From contig NZ_MUXN01000018.1 in the NCBI RefSeq assembly GCF_001995215.1, positions 70,142-134,141 of the forward strand: a stretch of DNA of 64,000 nt, read 5' to 3'. Position 1 is the first letter of the stretch. Every line of letters starts with the position of its first letter. This DNA comes from Amycolatopsis azurea DSM 43854 (GTDB lineage Bacteria; Actinomycetota; Actinomycetes; Mycobacteriales; Pseudonocardiaceae). Of the stretch, positions 52,989 through 63,924 are shown piece after piece. Made by a program: the position numbers and the translations under genes. The notes under the pieces were generated by a model. That model was not told the origin of the DNA. It saw only the letters and a program-made list of their open reading frames with translations, and did no database searches.

Positions 52989-52995
52989 GGCGGCC

Positions 52996-55305
<2,310 letters not shown>

Positions 55306-55310
55306 CGGCT

Positions 55311-55392
55311 GTCGTGAGTGGCGATTCGGGTTCTGCACCGGCTGGGACAACCGACTACAGTCGGCAGGGCGTCTACCAGCGAGGATACGGCC
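55311..55392. other. Probable left attachment site (attL) within a truncated family C palindrome
   Basis: GTCGTGAGTGG at 55311-55321 equals the first 11 nt of the palindromes at 8673 and 36290, but the mirror arm is absent here. The recombinase gene begins at 55393. An inverted repeat CCGACT-AC-AGTCGG lies at 55351-55364, the kind of dyad a serine integrase could bind. The crossover point is inferred to lie between 55322 and 55392. Confidence 0.5.
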
Positions 55393-56988
55393 ATGAGCGC
55401 ACCAACACCGAGGAAGCGGCGGAGGTTCAAGAAGCAGGCCAGTGAGCGGCCGCCCGTCGTCCCCTTCACCCCCGAGGACGACGCGGCGGTCTGCTATTCG
55501 CGTGAATCGCACTATACGGATGAGAGCACGTCCAACGTGGTCCAGCGCGACACCACGCACCGGTGGACCTCGGCCTACGACATCCCGGTGGTGGCGACGG
55601 TTGAGGACTTGCACGTGTCGGGCGACCTGGAGCCGCACAAGCGAGCGGGTCTTAAGCAGTGGCTGTCCGACGCGCCGCCGCAACCGTGGAAGACGCTGGT
55701 CGTGTCCAAGCTTGACCGGCTTGTCCGGAACGTCATGGACGCCTTGAACTTGCTTGAGTGGCTGCGGGCGCGCGGTAAGCGCTTGATCGCGATCGCCGAG
55801 GGCATCGATTCCAGTAACTCGATGGCTGAATTCATGATCACGCTGATTGCGGCGTTCGCCCGCATGGAGCGTGAACGGATGCGCGAGCGGTTCCGCTCCG
55901 CGAAAGCGTCCCTGAAGGAACAGGGCCGTTGGAGCGGCGAGAGCCACCTGTACGGGACGATGCCGGTGGAGTTGCCGGGCGGTGGTGGCTGGATTCTCGG
56001 TTTGGACCCCTACGCGGTCAAGATCCTGCATTCCCTGTCCACGCTGGTGCGGGCGGAAAAGAAGGGGCTCACCGACCTGTGCAAGTGGCTGACGGATAAC
56101 AAGGTCGTCACTCCGCGAGACCGGCAAGCCCAGTTGACGGCAGAACGGCGGGGTGAAGAACCGGCCACAGTGGAACTCAAGGGCTATCAATGGAAGGGTG
56201 CCACGCTTGCCGCGTTGTTGGTGAATCCGGATCTTGTCGAACTCGGCATTTTCGAGCCCGCCGAACAGGCGGAGATAATCGCAGTGCTGGACGAGAAGTC
56301 ACGCCGCAAAGCGCGTGGTAGCAACCGGCCGTACCCGTTCTCCGGTGTCCTGGTGTGCCCGGAGTGCATGGAGCCGTTGTGGCACCGTATCGCGGGTGAC
56401 ACGCGGACCCGCGCGAACGGGACCAAGGTCAGTTATGAGTATCGGTACTGGAAGTGCCCGACGGCCAAACACGGGCCGTCCATCCGTGCGGAAGACGTGG
56501 AACCCTATGCCGAGAAATCTTTCTACGTACTCTTTTCCATGGTGCCGGTCCGCGAACGGATCGTGTTGCCCCCAACGAATCACGCTAACGAAATCGCGAA
56601 GCTGGAGCGGGAACACGCGCGGCTCATGTCACGGGTTGCGCGGGCAGTGTCGGCGGATGAGCGTCAGCGGATCATGGGCGACGGGAACAAGATCCTGAAA
56701 GATATCGACACGCTTCGGGCGTTGCCGATTGATCCCGGGGGTGTGCAGTGGGTGCCGACGGACCGGACGTGGCGGGAAGAACTGGAAACACTGACACCGG
56801 AGGAACGGCGTCTCCGGTGGCTTGATGTGGGTTTCTCGTTCGCCGCACAGAAACGGCCCGATGGAAAACTTATGATGGGGTGGCTTCTGCCGGAGGGCTG
56901 GCAGGACGCCATGCCGGAACTAGCCGAATTCGCAGATAAGTACGTCACGGAAAGCGGGATGGTCGATATCACGGACCTACTCGGCTAA
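55393..56988 (+). CDS. Large serine recombinase (integrase)
   Basis: A 531-residue serine integrase. After a basic N-terminus, CYSRESHYTDES contains the catalytic Ser39; LVVSKLDRLVRN and AAFARMERERMRERFR are the other active-site and helix-E landmarks of the resolvase domain. The recombinase domain follows (about 190-320) and then a zinc ribbon (VCPECMEPLW ... YWKCP) and a coiled-coil region (IAKLEREHARLMSRV). It would integrate and excise the element at att sites. ATG 55393 is used because the frame before it runs into the putative attL. Position directly behind purL at the element edge fits an integrase. Confidence 0.93.
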   Translation: MSAPTPRKRRRFKKQASERPPVVPFTPEDDAAVCYSRESHYTDESTSNVVQRDTTHRWTSAYDIPVVATVEDLHVSGDLEPHKRAGLKQWLSDAPPQPWKTLVVSKLDRLVRNVMDALNLLEWLRARGKRLIAIAEGIDSSNSMAEFMITLIAAFARMERERMRERFRSAKASLKEQGRWSGESHLYGTMPVELPGGGGWILGLDPYAVKILHSLSTLVRAEKKGLTDLCKWLTDNKVVTPRDRQAQLTAERRGEEPATVELKGYQWKGATLAALLVNPDLVELGIFEPAEQAEIIAVLDEKSRRKARGSNRPYPFSGVLVCPECMEPLWHRIAGDTRTRANGTKVSYEYRYWKCPTAKHGPSIRAEDVEPYAEKSFYVLFSMVPVRERIVLPPTNHANEIAKLEREHARLMSRVARAVSADERQRIMGDGNKILKDIDTLRALPIDPGGVQWVPTDRTWREELETLTPEERRLRWLDVGFSFAAQKRPDGKLMMGWLLPEGWQDAMPELAEFADKYVTESGMVDITDLLG

Positions 56989-57010
56989 CGCCCGGGGGCG
57001 TGAGCACAGA

Positions 57011-57958
57011 TCACGGGCAGGGCCGGTACCCGATCACTAGGTGGCCCTGCCCGTGTTGCTGTCTGAGTGTCAGTTCACCGAGTTGCGGACCGGGTGCGGC
57101 GGTGGGGGTGTCGTCAAAGATGGAGCCGAACGTCAGGTGGCACGCGTCCACGACGCTGGTGACGTGGTCCGGCTCGAACCGCACAGCGCTACCGGGGACC
57201 GACAGGCGCGTGACGTAGTCGTGGGGGTTGGTGACCTCGGCGGCCAGTGCCAGGAACGCGCCCGGACAGTCCACCGCGCCCCGCGCGGCGGCGAACGCGT
57301 CCGCCGCCTGCGGGCTGAAATGAAAGCAAAAGTCGGCGGCGGCACTGGTCCCGGATGCCGCCGCCTGTCGGCCGCCCGTGGCCTGATCGGACAACCTGAC
57401 GACCAAGTTCCATACCAGTGCGTTGGGGGTGCGCGGCAGAATCCGCGCGACCGCTTCCGCGTGCGCCGCGTTCAGTTCGTCCTGTGTCTGGCGGGTCTCT
57501 TCGGCCGCGTTCACGGCCAGCATGACCGAACCGGCCGTCACCATGGCCAGCCCGAGGGCCAGCGCCCCGAGCGTCTGTGGTCGGCGGGTGCGGAGTCTCA
57601 GGTGGACGGCGGCGACCATCGCGGCAGCGAACAGGATCACCCCGGCGACCACGACCCACCACCACGGGTCCACATAGGTCAGCAGCCACACCGCGACCAC
57701 GAGCAGCGGCACCGTCAGCCGCCACGCCAGCGGCACGCCGCGCCCGAGCAGCAGCATGACGACCATGCCGCCGACACCGCCGAACAACCAGGGCCACATC
57801 TGCCAGCCTGACAACCACCACGCCGCCAGCGCCAAGAACAGCGCCAGCCCGAGCGCCGGATATCTGACGCCCCGTTCAATGGCAGCGCGCCGCCGCTCAC
57901 GAGCGGCGGCGCGTTCGCCTGCCTCTGCCATCCGATCGAACAATGATCCTCCACCCAT
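57011..57958 (-). CDS. Element membrane protein, unknown function
   Basis: A 315-residue protein. An amphipathic charged head (RMAEAGERAAARERRRAAIERG) precedes about five hydrophobic spans between residues 33 and 150. A soluble tail with three cysteines (FCFHF, VDCPGAF, DACHLTFG) follows. It is the last gene of the leftward element operon, after the FtsK-like gene, where conjugative elements often keep small spread/transfer membrane proteins; that role is inference. A later in-frame ATG (57931) is a possible start. Its last codons overlap a terminator hairpin. Confidence 0.7.
   Translation of the reverse strand: MGGGSLFDRMAEAGERAAARERRRAAIERGVRYPALGLALFLALAAWWLSGWQMWPWLFGGVGGMVVMLLLGRGVPLAWRLTVPLLVVAVWLLTYVDPWWWVVVAGVILFAAAMVAAVHLRLRTRRPQTLGALALGLAMVTAGSVMLAVNAAEETRQTQDELNAAHAEAVARILPRTPNALVWNLVVRLSDQATGGRQAAASGTSAAADFCFHFSPQAADAFAAARGAVDCPGAFLALAAEVTNPHDYVTRLSVPGSAVRFEPDHVTSVVDACHLTFGSIFDDTPTAAPGPQLGELTLRQQHGQGHLVIGYRPCP
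57012..57055. terminator. Perfect 13-bp hairpin between convergent genes of the element
   Basis: CACGGGCAGGGCC (57012-57024) pairs perfectly with GGCCCTGCCCGTG (57043-57055), with an 18-nt loop. It starts within the stop codon of the leftward membrane-protein gene and encodes its final residues, 23 bases after the recombinase stop. Likely a bidirectional terminator. Confidence 0.75.
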
Positions 57959-57997
57959 CTAGTCAGGATGCGCCCGGACCACCCGGGACGCCACCTA

Positions 57998-58465
57998 TCA
58001 GTGCTGGTCACCGCGCTGCGGACGGGTGAGGGCGTCGTACACGACGTTGATCCTCTCCGCCAGCTCCGCGAAATCGGAACCTTCGACCAGCACCCACGCC
58101 GCACCCTCTGGCGTCGTCTTGAGCATCACGCGCCCCACGTCGGGCCGATGACCCGCCGTCGACCGTGCGGAGCCGTCTACGGCCCTCTCAGCGCCCCCGG
58201 CGGTGGTGCCCTGTCCGCCGTCGCGGGCTGAGTCCGCGTCTGGCTGGTCCGCGTCCTGCGGGCCGTCGGCGTGGTCACCGTCCGGTGTGTTCGGTCGGCC
58301 GCCTGCGGCGCCGTGTCCGTCCTCGGATTCGTCGGCGTCGTGGTCATGGTTGCTGCCTTTCGAGCGGGTGTCTGCGGTCGCTGGTCGGGGGGAGCGGGGG
58401 AAGGCCCCGGGCGTGGTACCGATTTCCCTGGTTTCGGGCGGTTTACGGGTCTTCGGTGGTGGCAT
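57998..58465 (-). CDS. Element protein with disordered Asp/Gly-rich N-terminus, unknown function
   Basis: A 155-residue product. Residues 1-100 are low-complexity (Pro, Gly, Asp, Ala, repeated DADE/DGDHADGPQ-like runs) and probably unfolded. The last ~50 residues look folded (VGRVMLKTTPEGAAWVLVEG, then SDFAELAERINVVYDAL). ATG 58465 follows GGGGGAGGCGGGGGA and overlaps the FtsK-like gene by 23 bases. The small C-terminal domain may bind a partner protein of the transfer apparatus, but nothing in the sequence names it. Confidence 0.6.
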   Translation of the reverse strand: MPPPKTRKPPETREIGTTPGAFPRSPRPATADTRSKGSNHDHDADESEDGHGAAGGRPNTPDGDHADGPQDADQPDADSARDGGQGTTAGGAERAVDGSARSTAGHRPDVGRVMLKTTPEGAAWVLVEGSDFAELAERINVVYDALTRPQRGDQH

Positions 58466-60677
58466 TCCCCCGCCTCCCCCCGGGGTGTTTGCCCTGGTCA
58501 ACCGAGGGATCTTGGTCGGGGGAGGCTAGGGGGAGAACTCCCCCGGTCTCTGGTGCTTCCCCCGTTGCCTCCCCGCGTGCCTGTCGGCGGGCGGCGGCCA
58601 CGTCGTCGGCGTGGACGTACATCAGTCCGCGTACCTTGCGGAGCCGTTGCCCGTGGTCGGTCAGCACTGCTTTCAGGTCGGCGAACGCCCACGGTTCGTA
58701 CTCGTCCGCGTTGTACTCGGCAAGGCGGGTGAGCACGGTCTGTGTCCGCACTCGCTGTTCGTCGCCGAGCACGTGCGCAATGTCGGCGAGGTGATCCACC
58801 GGAGCCGCCTCAATCTCGATTCGCTCCGCTGTCTCCACCGCCCGCCCGGCGTCCTCAATGGACGCCATGGCGCGGGCGATGACCGGTGTCACGTCGTCGG
58901 CCCCGTCCTCGAACGGCACATAGAACGTCCGCACCAACTCGAAAACCTCATCGGTGATGCCGACCGCGACACAGGTTCCCCGGTCGGTGTTGATCCGTAG
59001 TTCGGTCGCGCGGACACCGGCTGCGTACCGGCCAGAACCCAACAACCCGTCGTTGGCCACCTGGTCGGCCACGGAGAACGCCACGCCGCAGGAGATGTTG
59101 CGCGTGATCTCCCGGGGAATGCTGTCCTTGGTGGGCGACTGCGTGGCCAGCAAGAGAACGACGCCGTACTTCCGGCCGCGTTTGATCAGCCGCACCGCCA
59201 GCTCCGCCGCCCGCTTCCCGAACTTGGGATGTTGGAACAGTTCGTGACACTCATCGATCGCACACACCAGCGGGTGCAATCCCAACGCGCGTTTGTCGGC
59301 GAGCTTGCGCGACACCTTCGGCGGCCGCCCGGGTTGTTCGCCGAGCGTCTTACCGCGTCGCTCCATTTCGGTCAGCAGGTCCGCCAGTGCTTGCGTCGCC
59401 GCCTCGGCGACGGTGTCGTCCATTCCCATGCGGTAGCGGGACAACCGTGGTTCGAACGGCGCGAAGTCCGGGGACTCGCCCATCACGAACACCCACAACT
59501 CGGCCGTCGGGTCGAGTGCCGCGCCGAGCATGAGCGTGCGCAGCGCCGACGATTTCCCTTGCCCGGGGCGGCCTCCGATCAACCAGTTGACCCCGAGCAA
59601 CGGCGCGTTGATGACCAGCCCGCGTTGCGAGAGTCCGAACGGGACACCCTCGAAAAGGTCGACCTGTCCATCGTGGACCAGGGGCCAGTCGCCGGCGCCG
59701 CGGCCGCCGAGAACGCCCTTGTCCGCGACCCACAGATCTAGGATTCCGTCCTCGGATCCCTTGGTGGGCCACGTTTCCAGCGCGGCGCGTCCGAGGTTCG
59801 CCGCCAACCTGGATCGGCGCGCGGCCACCATGTCGGCCGTGACACCCATCGGCAACCGGATCTGCGCGGCGGTGCCGTCGCCGTCCTTGCGGGCGGCCAC
59901 CGTGTACACGAGTTCGCCGCCGTCGCGGTAGAACTTGTCCAGCGGAGCGATACCGAGATGCGCGAGTGCGCGGGAGATCATCCGTTCGTCGATCCACGAA
60001 TCGGCGTCGTCCCGGTCCGGCTGCACGAGCCACCCCGCGCCCGGGGTCCGGTCGCGTCCCTCGAACGCGGCCGCGACCACCAGCACCAACGGCAGCGCCC
60101 ACAACACCACCGGTCCGAGGAACACCAGCACCGACCATGCCGCGTCGAGTCCGGTGTAGACCTCGGCCAGCCACGTCCACATGTCCGCCCGTTCCATGAA
60201 CGCGGCCACCGCCCACAACACCGCCACCACCGGCGCGGCCACCCGCACCGTGATCACGAACCGTCGAACGGCGATCCCGAGTTTCGCCCATCGTGCCGTC
60301 GCGTCGGAGCGGATCAGCTCCTGCGCGGCGCGGCGTGCTTCGGCGTCGCCTGCCAGCCGTGCCCGCCGCGCGTCCGCCCGCAGGTCGGCATACGTGGCCC
60401 ACTGCCAGAACTTCAGCAGCCACCGCCACATGCCGCGCGCCACGAACCAGACCAGCCGCGCCACATCGCGCGGAGCCTGCCGGACGCGGTAGGCGGCCAG
60501 CGACCGCGCCCGCACCACCGGCGCGGACTGCCACGCCCGACGCAGCCACCGGCCGACACGGCGCCGCACCGTCCGCCGACGTGGCTGCGGCAACGTGTCA
60601 TCCACCAACTCGCCGTCAAGGATCGGCCCGACGTGTTCGACGTCGCGCGACCCGGCACGCTCCAGATCACTGGTCAT
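58443..60677 (-). CDS. FtsK/SpoIIIE-type DNA translocase (TraB-like)
   Basis: A 744-residue protein with two membrane spans at about 145-160 and 184-204 and a large ATPase domain. Walker A is GGRPGQGKSS (368-377) and Walker B VCAIDECHEL (471-480). RKYGVVLLLATQSPTKDSIPREITRNI is the FtsK sensor block. It ends in a winged-helix-like region (~620-700) and a Gly/Pro-rich tail. In actinomycete conjugative elements such proteins (TraB) pump double-stranded DNA between cells. ATG 60677 follows GAGGGGG; the longer frame overlaps the upstream gene. Translation is coupled by an 11-base overlap. Confidence 0.9.
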   Translation of the reverse strand: MTSDLERAGSRDVEHVGPILDGELVDDTLPQPRRRTVRRRVGRWLRRAWQSAPVVRARSLAAYRVRQAPRDVARLVWFVARGMWRWLLKFWQWATYADLRADARRARLAGDAEARRAAQELIRSDATARWAKLGIAVRRFVITVRVAAPVVAVLWAVAAFMERADMWTWLAEVYTGLDAAWSVLVFLGPVVLWALPLVLVVAAAFEGRDRTPGAGWLVQPDRDDADSWIDERMISRALAHLGIAPLDKFYRDGGELVYTVAARKDGDGTAAQIRLPMGVTADMVAARRSRLAANLGRAALETWPTKGSEDGILDLWVADKGVLGGRGAGDWPLVHDGQVDLFEGVPFGLSQRGLVINAPLLGVNWLIGGRPGQGKSSALRTLMLGAALDPTAELWVFVMGESPDFAPFEPRLSRYRMGMDDTVAEAATQALADLLTEMERRGKTLGEQPGRPPKVSRKLADKRALGLHPLVCAIDECHELFQHPKFGKRAAELAVRLIKRGRKYGVVLLLATQSPTKDSIPREITRNISCGVAFSVADQVANDGLLGSGRYAAGVRATELRINTDRGTCVAVGITDEVFELVRTFYVPFEDGADDVTPVIARAMASIEDAGRAVETAERIEIEAAPVDHLADIAHVLGDEQRVRTQTVLTRLAEYNADEYEPWAFADLKAVLTDHGQRLRKVRGLMYVHADDVAAARRQARGEATGEAPETGGVLPLASPDQDPSVDQGKHPGGRRGNATTEDP

Positions 60678-61428
60678 GGCGCACCCCCTCGGCCACCTCG
60701 GCGACGAGCGCGGCGGCCAGCCGGGACGACAGACCACGCGAACACCCGGTGGCTTCCCGCACCCATGCCGGAGTGATCTCCACCTCCGCCGACCACACGG
60801 CCCGCGCGTCGGCGAGATAGTCGGCGAACAGCTTCCGCCGTTCCGGCCGCGCCACCTCGGCCACGGTCGCGGGCGGTTCGTCCACGGCGGGTTCATGAAC
60901 CTCCGTGCGGTTCATGGACGTAGAGACCGCGACGTGAACCGCGTCCGTGAGCTTGTCCCGCAGGTCGGTGACCGCCTCGGCGGCCACGAACACCACCACC
61001 GGGGGCACCGAGTGCAGCACCACCCCCGCCGGAGACCCTGCCGCCCACGATGACCATGTGTTCATGACATACGTCGCGGCCAGCGTGAGCCATTTCGCCG
61101 CGCGAACCCACCGTCCGGTGTGGACCTGGTACCGCGCGGTGATCTGTTCGGCCCGCAGGATGGCCAGCAAGACCAGGCACACGGTCGGGTCCAGCAGCCA
61201 CGCCGTCAGCCACGGCAGCGAACCCACCTCGGCGCCAGCGGCGGCGAACCACTGAACGTTCGCCGTCGTGAACGCCAACCCGAGCACGATCCCGGACCAG
61301 CACAACCGGTCCACCTGACGGCGGACCCGCTCCACTCGCCACGCGATCACATCCGGGTGGGACTGCCAGCGCCGAACCTCGGCAGCGTCCGCCGCCTCAC
61401 GGGCCAGCCGATCAGCGTTCGTGGTCAT
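60667..61428 (-). CDS. DUF2637 (SpdB-like) membrane protein
   Basis: A 253-residue protein with four spans (about 43-65, 75-93, 112-131, 135-152), the DUF2637 layout: LCWSGIVLGLAFTTANVQWF, then LLDPTVCLVLLAILRAEQ. The cytoplasmic C-terminal 100 residues end in a helix-turn-helix-like stretch (ITPAWVREATGCSRGLSSRLAA). DUF2637 proteins accompany TraB/FtsK genes on actinomycete plasmids and ICEs and are assigned to plasmid spread within the mycelium. It overlaps the genes on both sides by 4-11 bases. Confidence 0.85.
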   Translation of the reverse strand: MTTNADRLAREAADAAEVRRWQSHPDVIAWRVERVRRQVDRLCWSGIVLGLAFTTANVQWFAAAGAEVGSLPWLTAWLLDPTVCLVLLAILRAEQITARYQVHTGRWVRAAKWLTLAATYVMNTWSSWAAGSPAGVVLHSVPPVVVFVAAEAVTDLRDKLTDAVHVAVSTSMNRTEVHEPAVDEPPATVAEVARPERRKLFADYLADARAVWSAEVEITPAWVREATGCSRGLSSRLAAALVAEVAEGVRHDQ

Positions 61429-61763
61429 CGGCGACCACCACCCCGACGCCTCATGGTCGGAGCGTCCAGTGTGGTCACCGTCAGCGCCCGAGTCAGGACA
61501 TGTGCCGCGATCAGGTCAGGCACCGCCAGCACCACGAGCAGCAGCAGCGGGCTACCCGGGTGCGTGATCACGAGCCACTGAACGCCCACGAACGCGGCGC
61601 CCATGAATAGCACCCGTCCGGCCAGCGACACCACCCGGGCGCTAGCCCGCGCCGCGTCAGCCGCCGCACGCGCCTTGCGGGCACTGGCCCGCCAGACGGT
61701 GAACAGCAGCACCAGGACACCAGCCCCGGCCAGAATCTGTGTCGTCGACAGAGAGACAGTCAT
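61425..61763 (-). CDS. Small membrane protein of the element transfer operon
   Basis: A 112-residue protein with three hydrophobic segments (about 7-24, 46-66 and 72-92) separated by a basic helix (RASARKARAAADAARASARVV) and ending in an Arg/Gly tail. Start ATG overlaps the Wbl stop by 4 bases, and its end overlaps the DUF2637 gene by 4. It has no recognisable family; operon position suggests a structural part of the transfer/spread apparatus. Confidence 0.7.
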   Translation of the reverse strand: MTVSLSTTQILAGAGVLVLLFTVWRASARKARAAADAARASARVVSLAGRVLFMGAAFVGVQWLVITHPGSPLLLLVVLAVPDLIAAHVLTRALTVTTLDAPTMRRRGGGRR

Positions 61764-62080
61764 CGTGCCTCACCACCCCGACGACGCAGCCACACCGGGA
61801 ACAGTGCCCGCCGATCGGTATCCGGCAGCGCGCCCCACACCCCGACCGTGTTCTCACCGGCCGTGCGCAAGTCGAGTTCCAAGCACTCATCAACCACTGG
61901 ACACCCGGCACACATCCGTGCCGCCGTCGCCCTGTCCGTCTCACCCTCGGGGAAGTCGCTCCGATCGAACGCCCACAAACACAGGCCATCCCTTGCCACC
62001 ACTTCGGACAACACGTCGTCCGGCACGGCGGACAACCGGTCAAGCTGAGCAGCCAACTCCGTGTATTCGTCTTCAGTCAT
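61760..62080 (-). CDS. WhiB-like (Wbl) iron-sulfur regulator carried by the element
   Basis: A 106-residue Wbl protein. Four cysteines (34, 57, 60, 66: LCLW, CAGC, C) would hold a [4Fe-4S] cluster, followed by the turn GVWGA at 79-83 and a basic tail RALFPVWLRRRGG. Wbl proteins bind sigma factor region 4 and change promoter choice or sense redox/NO. It overlaps the HTH gene by 4 bases and the next membrane protein by 4. An element-borne copy may link transfer to host physiology. Confidence 0.9.
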   Translation of the reverse strand: MTEDEYTELAAQLDRLSAVPDDVLSEVVARDGLCLWAFDRSDFPEGETDRATAARMCAGCPVVDECLELDLRTAGENTVGVWGALPDTDRRALFPVWLRRRGGEAR

Positions 62081-62268
62081 CGCGCACCGCCAAGCACACG
62101 CCGCAGTTCGGCGGCGGGAACCACAAGACGGGACCTACGCCGAACGGCACGCAAGGCACCAACTCGGACCGCGTGGCACACCCTGGACTCGCTAACTCCG
62201 AGAGCCCAGGCGGCCTGACGGATCGAAACATGCGCCGAAGAACCGGCACTTTGGATTGTGTTACTCAT
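62077..62268 (-). CDS. Small helix-turn-helix protein, excisionase-like
   Basis: A 63-residue protein: VSIRQAAWALGVSESRVCHAVRVGALRAVRRRSRLVVPAAELRRVL is a MerR/excisionase-type winged HTH with the wing ending in a conserved xVPxxEL block. It could be the recombination directionality factor of the recombinase or an autoregulator of the operon it leads. It is the first gene of a six-gene overlapping operon (HTH, Wbl, membrane, DUF2637, FtsK, downstream genes). Size and fold support the call; function is inferred. Confidence 0.75.
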   Translation of the reverse strand: MSNTIQSAGSSAHVSIRQAAWALGVSESRVCHAVRVGALRAVRRRSRLVVPAAELRRVLGGAR

Positions 62269-62372
62269 GATTGTTGAATCCTTACTCTTGGCTGCGACTC
62301 GCGGAATTGCGAGCCGTCGCCATCAAGTAAGGCGCCGAAGCGTCGAATCAACTATGTCAACACCGAAGTAAA

Positions 62373-62391
62373 CTATTCCATGCTTGAATAG
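62373..62391. promoter_or_regulatory. Inverted repeat in the element control region
   Basis: CTATTC-N7-GAATAG lies in the 207-base A/T-richer gap (62269-62475) ahead of the transfer operon and behind the XRE/TPR gene. A second dyad, CTCGC-N6-GCGAG, is at 62298-62313. Either could bind the HTH or XRE regulator. Confidence 0.4.
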
Positions 62392-62475
62392 CCGCAGGTA
62401 AGGAATGCTTTAATGAAGCGCGGTATTCCGAGAAAGAATGCCGCAGTGGCTAAATATTCTCAGCCAGGATGTTGA

Positions 62476-63924
62476 TCAAGGGTTGCGCTTGACCTCGGCC
62501 AGCAGCTCGCGGAAGTCGCGCCCCGCGTCGGTGCCGTACGTGGTGAGCTCGTCTTCAAGTTCGGTCGAGACCATCAGTAGTGATGGGCGACTCTGGCGGC
62601 CGGACTGGAGCGCGCGCATGCCCAGTTCCTCCGCCTGTTCGACGTCGCCGCGCCTTGCGGCTATGACGGCGAGGGTTAGCTCAGCTTCGGCTATGCGCAT
62701 CGGGGAAAGCGGAACGCCCTCGGGGTTGACCCCGCGTCGGATTACTTCCTCGGCGTTTCGCTGCGCGAGTTGGTCTTCGCCGACAATTCGATAGGTATCC
62801 ATTGCGTAGAAGTCCCACTTGTCAGGATCAACAACAAAGTGGTTATCCGGCCTATCTGGGAAGGGGAGCCGATCCAGGAGGGCGCTGCCGTTGTCCAGCG
62901 CTTGGCGAACCTCTTTGGGCTTGCCCATGCGGGCGTACGCTTTCGCCTGCTGCCCGTACAACTGCACTGCGACAGAGTGGGAGGGTGCCGCCAAAACCCC
63001 CGCTTCAGCGGCCGGAATAACGGCGCGGTAATTTCCTGCCGTCAGATGGAACCATGCGAGCATTTCATGCGCCCACCCTACAATTCCCTGATCCCCGGCT
63101 TCCTTACCTAGTTCCATTGCCATGCGACGTGTCGCTTCCGCTGCGCGAGCATCGCCTGTGTCGTATTCCAGGCATCCAACAAGCAAGGCCAGTGTTCCCG
63201 CCTTGCTGAGTATGTCGCGGTGCTGTGACAGCGTCAGTCGATTTTCGAGCAACTGTGTCATCTTGCCCAGCCACTCTTTACCGGCAACCATCAGCGTGCG
63301 AGCGTCAGCATGCGGATAGTCGCAACACAATTGCTCCACCGTGATACTGAGTGCGTCAATGGTCGACGAGTCGATTGCCGATGCGCGCACGCGTCGCAAG
63401 AGTTCAAGTGTATCCATTCCGGTGTTGACCACCAGGAGTTCGTCACGTTCCCCTGCCGCAATTAACTTATTGGATTCATGGCCAGCATTGGCAGTCCGCG
63501 GAATCCTCAATCGGCTTTCGCCTGGAAAATCGAACCAAAGAAGATGCTGCGGCAGATGCAGAATCTTTGCATAGTTCCGGAGATTTCCGAGGTTTTCTTC
63601 CGGCTTTCCGTTTTCAAGCTTGCTTACCTGGGCTTGCGTAAGTCCCAGCCAGCGACCCAGCAACTCTTGATTGAGCGCCTTCCCGAACAGTTGAAGGTGG
63701 CGCGGGTGGTTCCGATACGCCTTGAAGACCTTCCCAATGTGATGACTCGCGAAGGCTGCGCGAAACGCATCAGTCTCGAAGAATTCATTTCGAAGCTGTG
63801 CAGGGGGTGTCCGCAGCTGGTCGCGCTGCTCCCTCAGGCACTTGCTGCACATTCGGGCCGTATTGTCGGCAGCGAGCAAGGTCCCGCATTCCGGGCAGTT
63901 CCGTGAACCACCGGGTGTACCCAT
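62476..63924 (-). CDS. XRE-type regulator with zinc ribbon and TPR-like repeats
   Basis: A 482-residue protein. It starts with a zinc ribbon (CPECG ... CSKC, Cys 10, 13, 26, 29). An XRE helix-turn-helix follows (LNQELLGRWLGLTQAQVSKLENGK, about 110-135). The remaining 300 residues are helical repeats of TPR type (for example ARRGDVEQAEELGMRALQSGR). This layout is common in actinomycete signal-responsive repressors, where the TPR part may bind a peptide or protein cue. GC content is visibly lower than in neighbouring chromosome genes. ATG 63924 follows AAGGGGGATC. It probably controls the element's transfer operon, transcribed next in the same direction. Confidence 0.88.
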   Translation of the reverse strand: MGTPGGSRNCPECGTLLAADNTARMCSKCLREQRDQLRTPPAQLRNEFFETDAFRAAFASHHIGKVFKAYRNHPRHLQLFGKALNQELLGRWLGLTQAQVSKLENGKPEENLGNLRNYAKILHLPQHLLWFDFPGESRLRIPRTANAGHESNKLIAAGERDELLVVNTGMDTLELLRRVRASAIDSSTIDALSITVEQLCCDYPHADARTLMVAGKEWLGKMTQLLENRLTLSQHRDILSKAGTLALLVGCLEYDTGDARAAEATRRMAMELGKEAGDQGIVGWAHEMLAWFHLTAGNYRAVIPAAEAGVLAAPSHSVAVQLYGQQAKAYARMGKPKEVRQALDNGSALLDRLPFPDRPDNHFVVDPDKWDFYAMDTYRIVGEDQLAQRNAEEVIRRGVNPEGVPLSPMRIAEAELTLAVIAARRGDVEQAEELGMRALQSGRQSRPSLLMVSTELEDELTTYGTDAGRDFRELLAEVKRNP

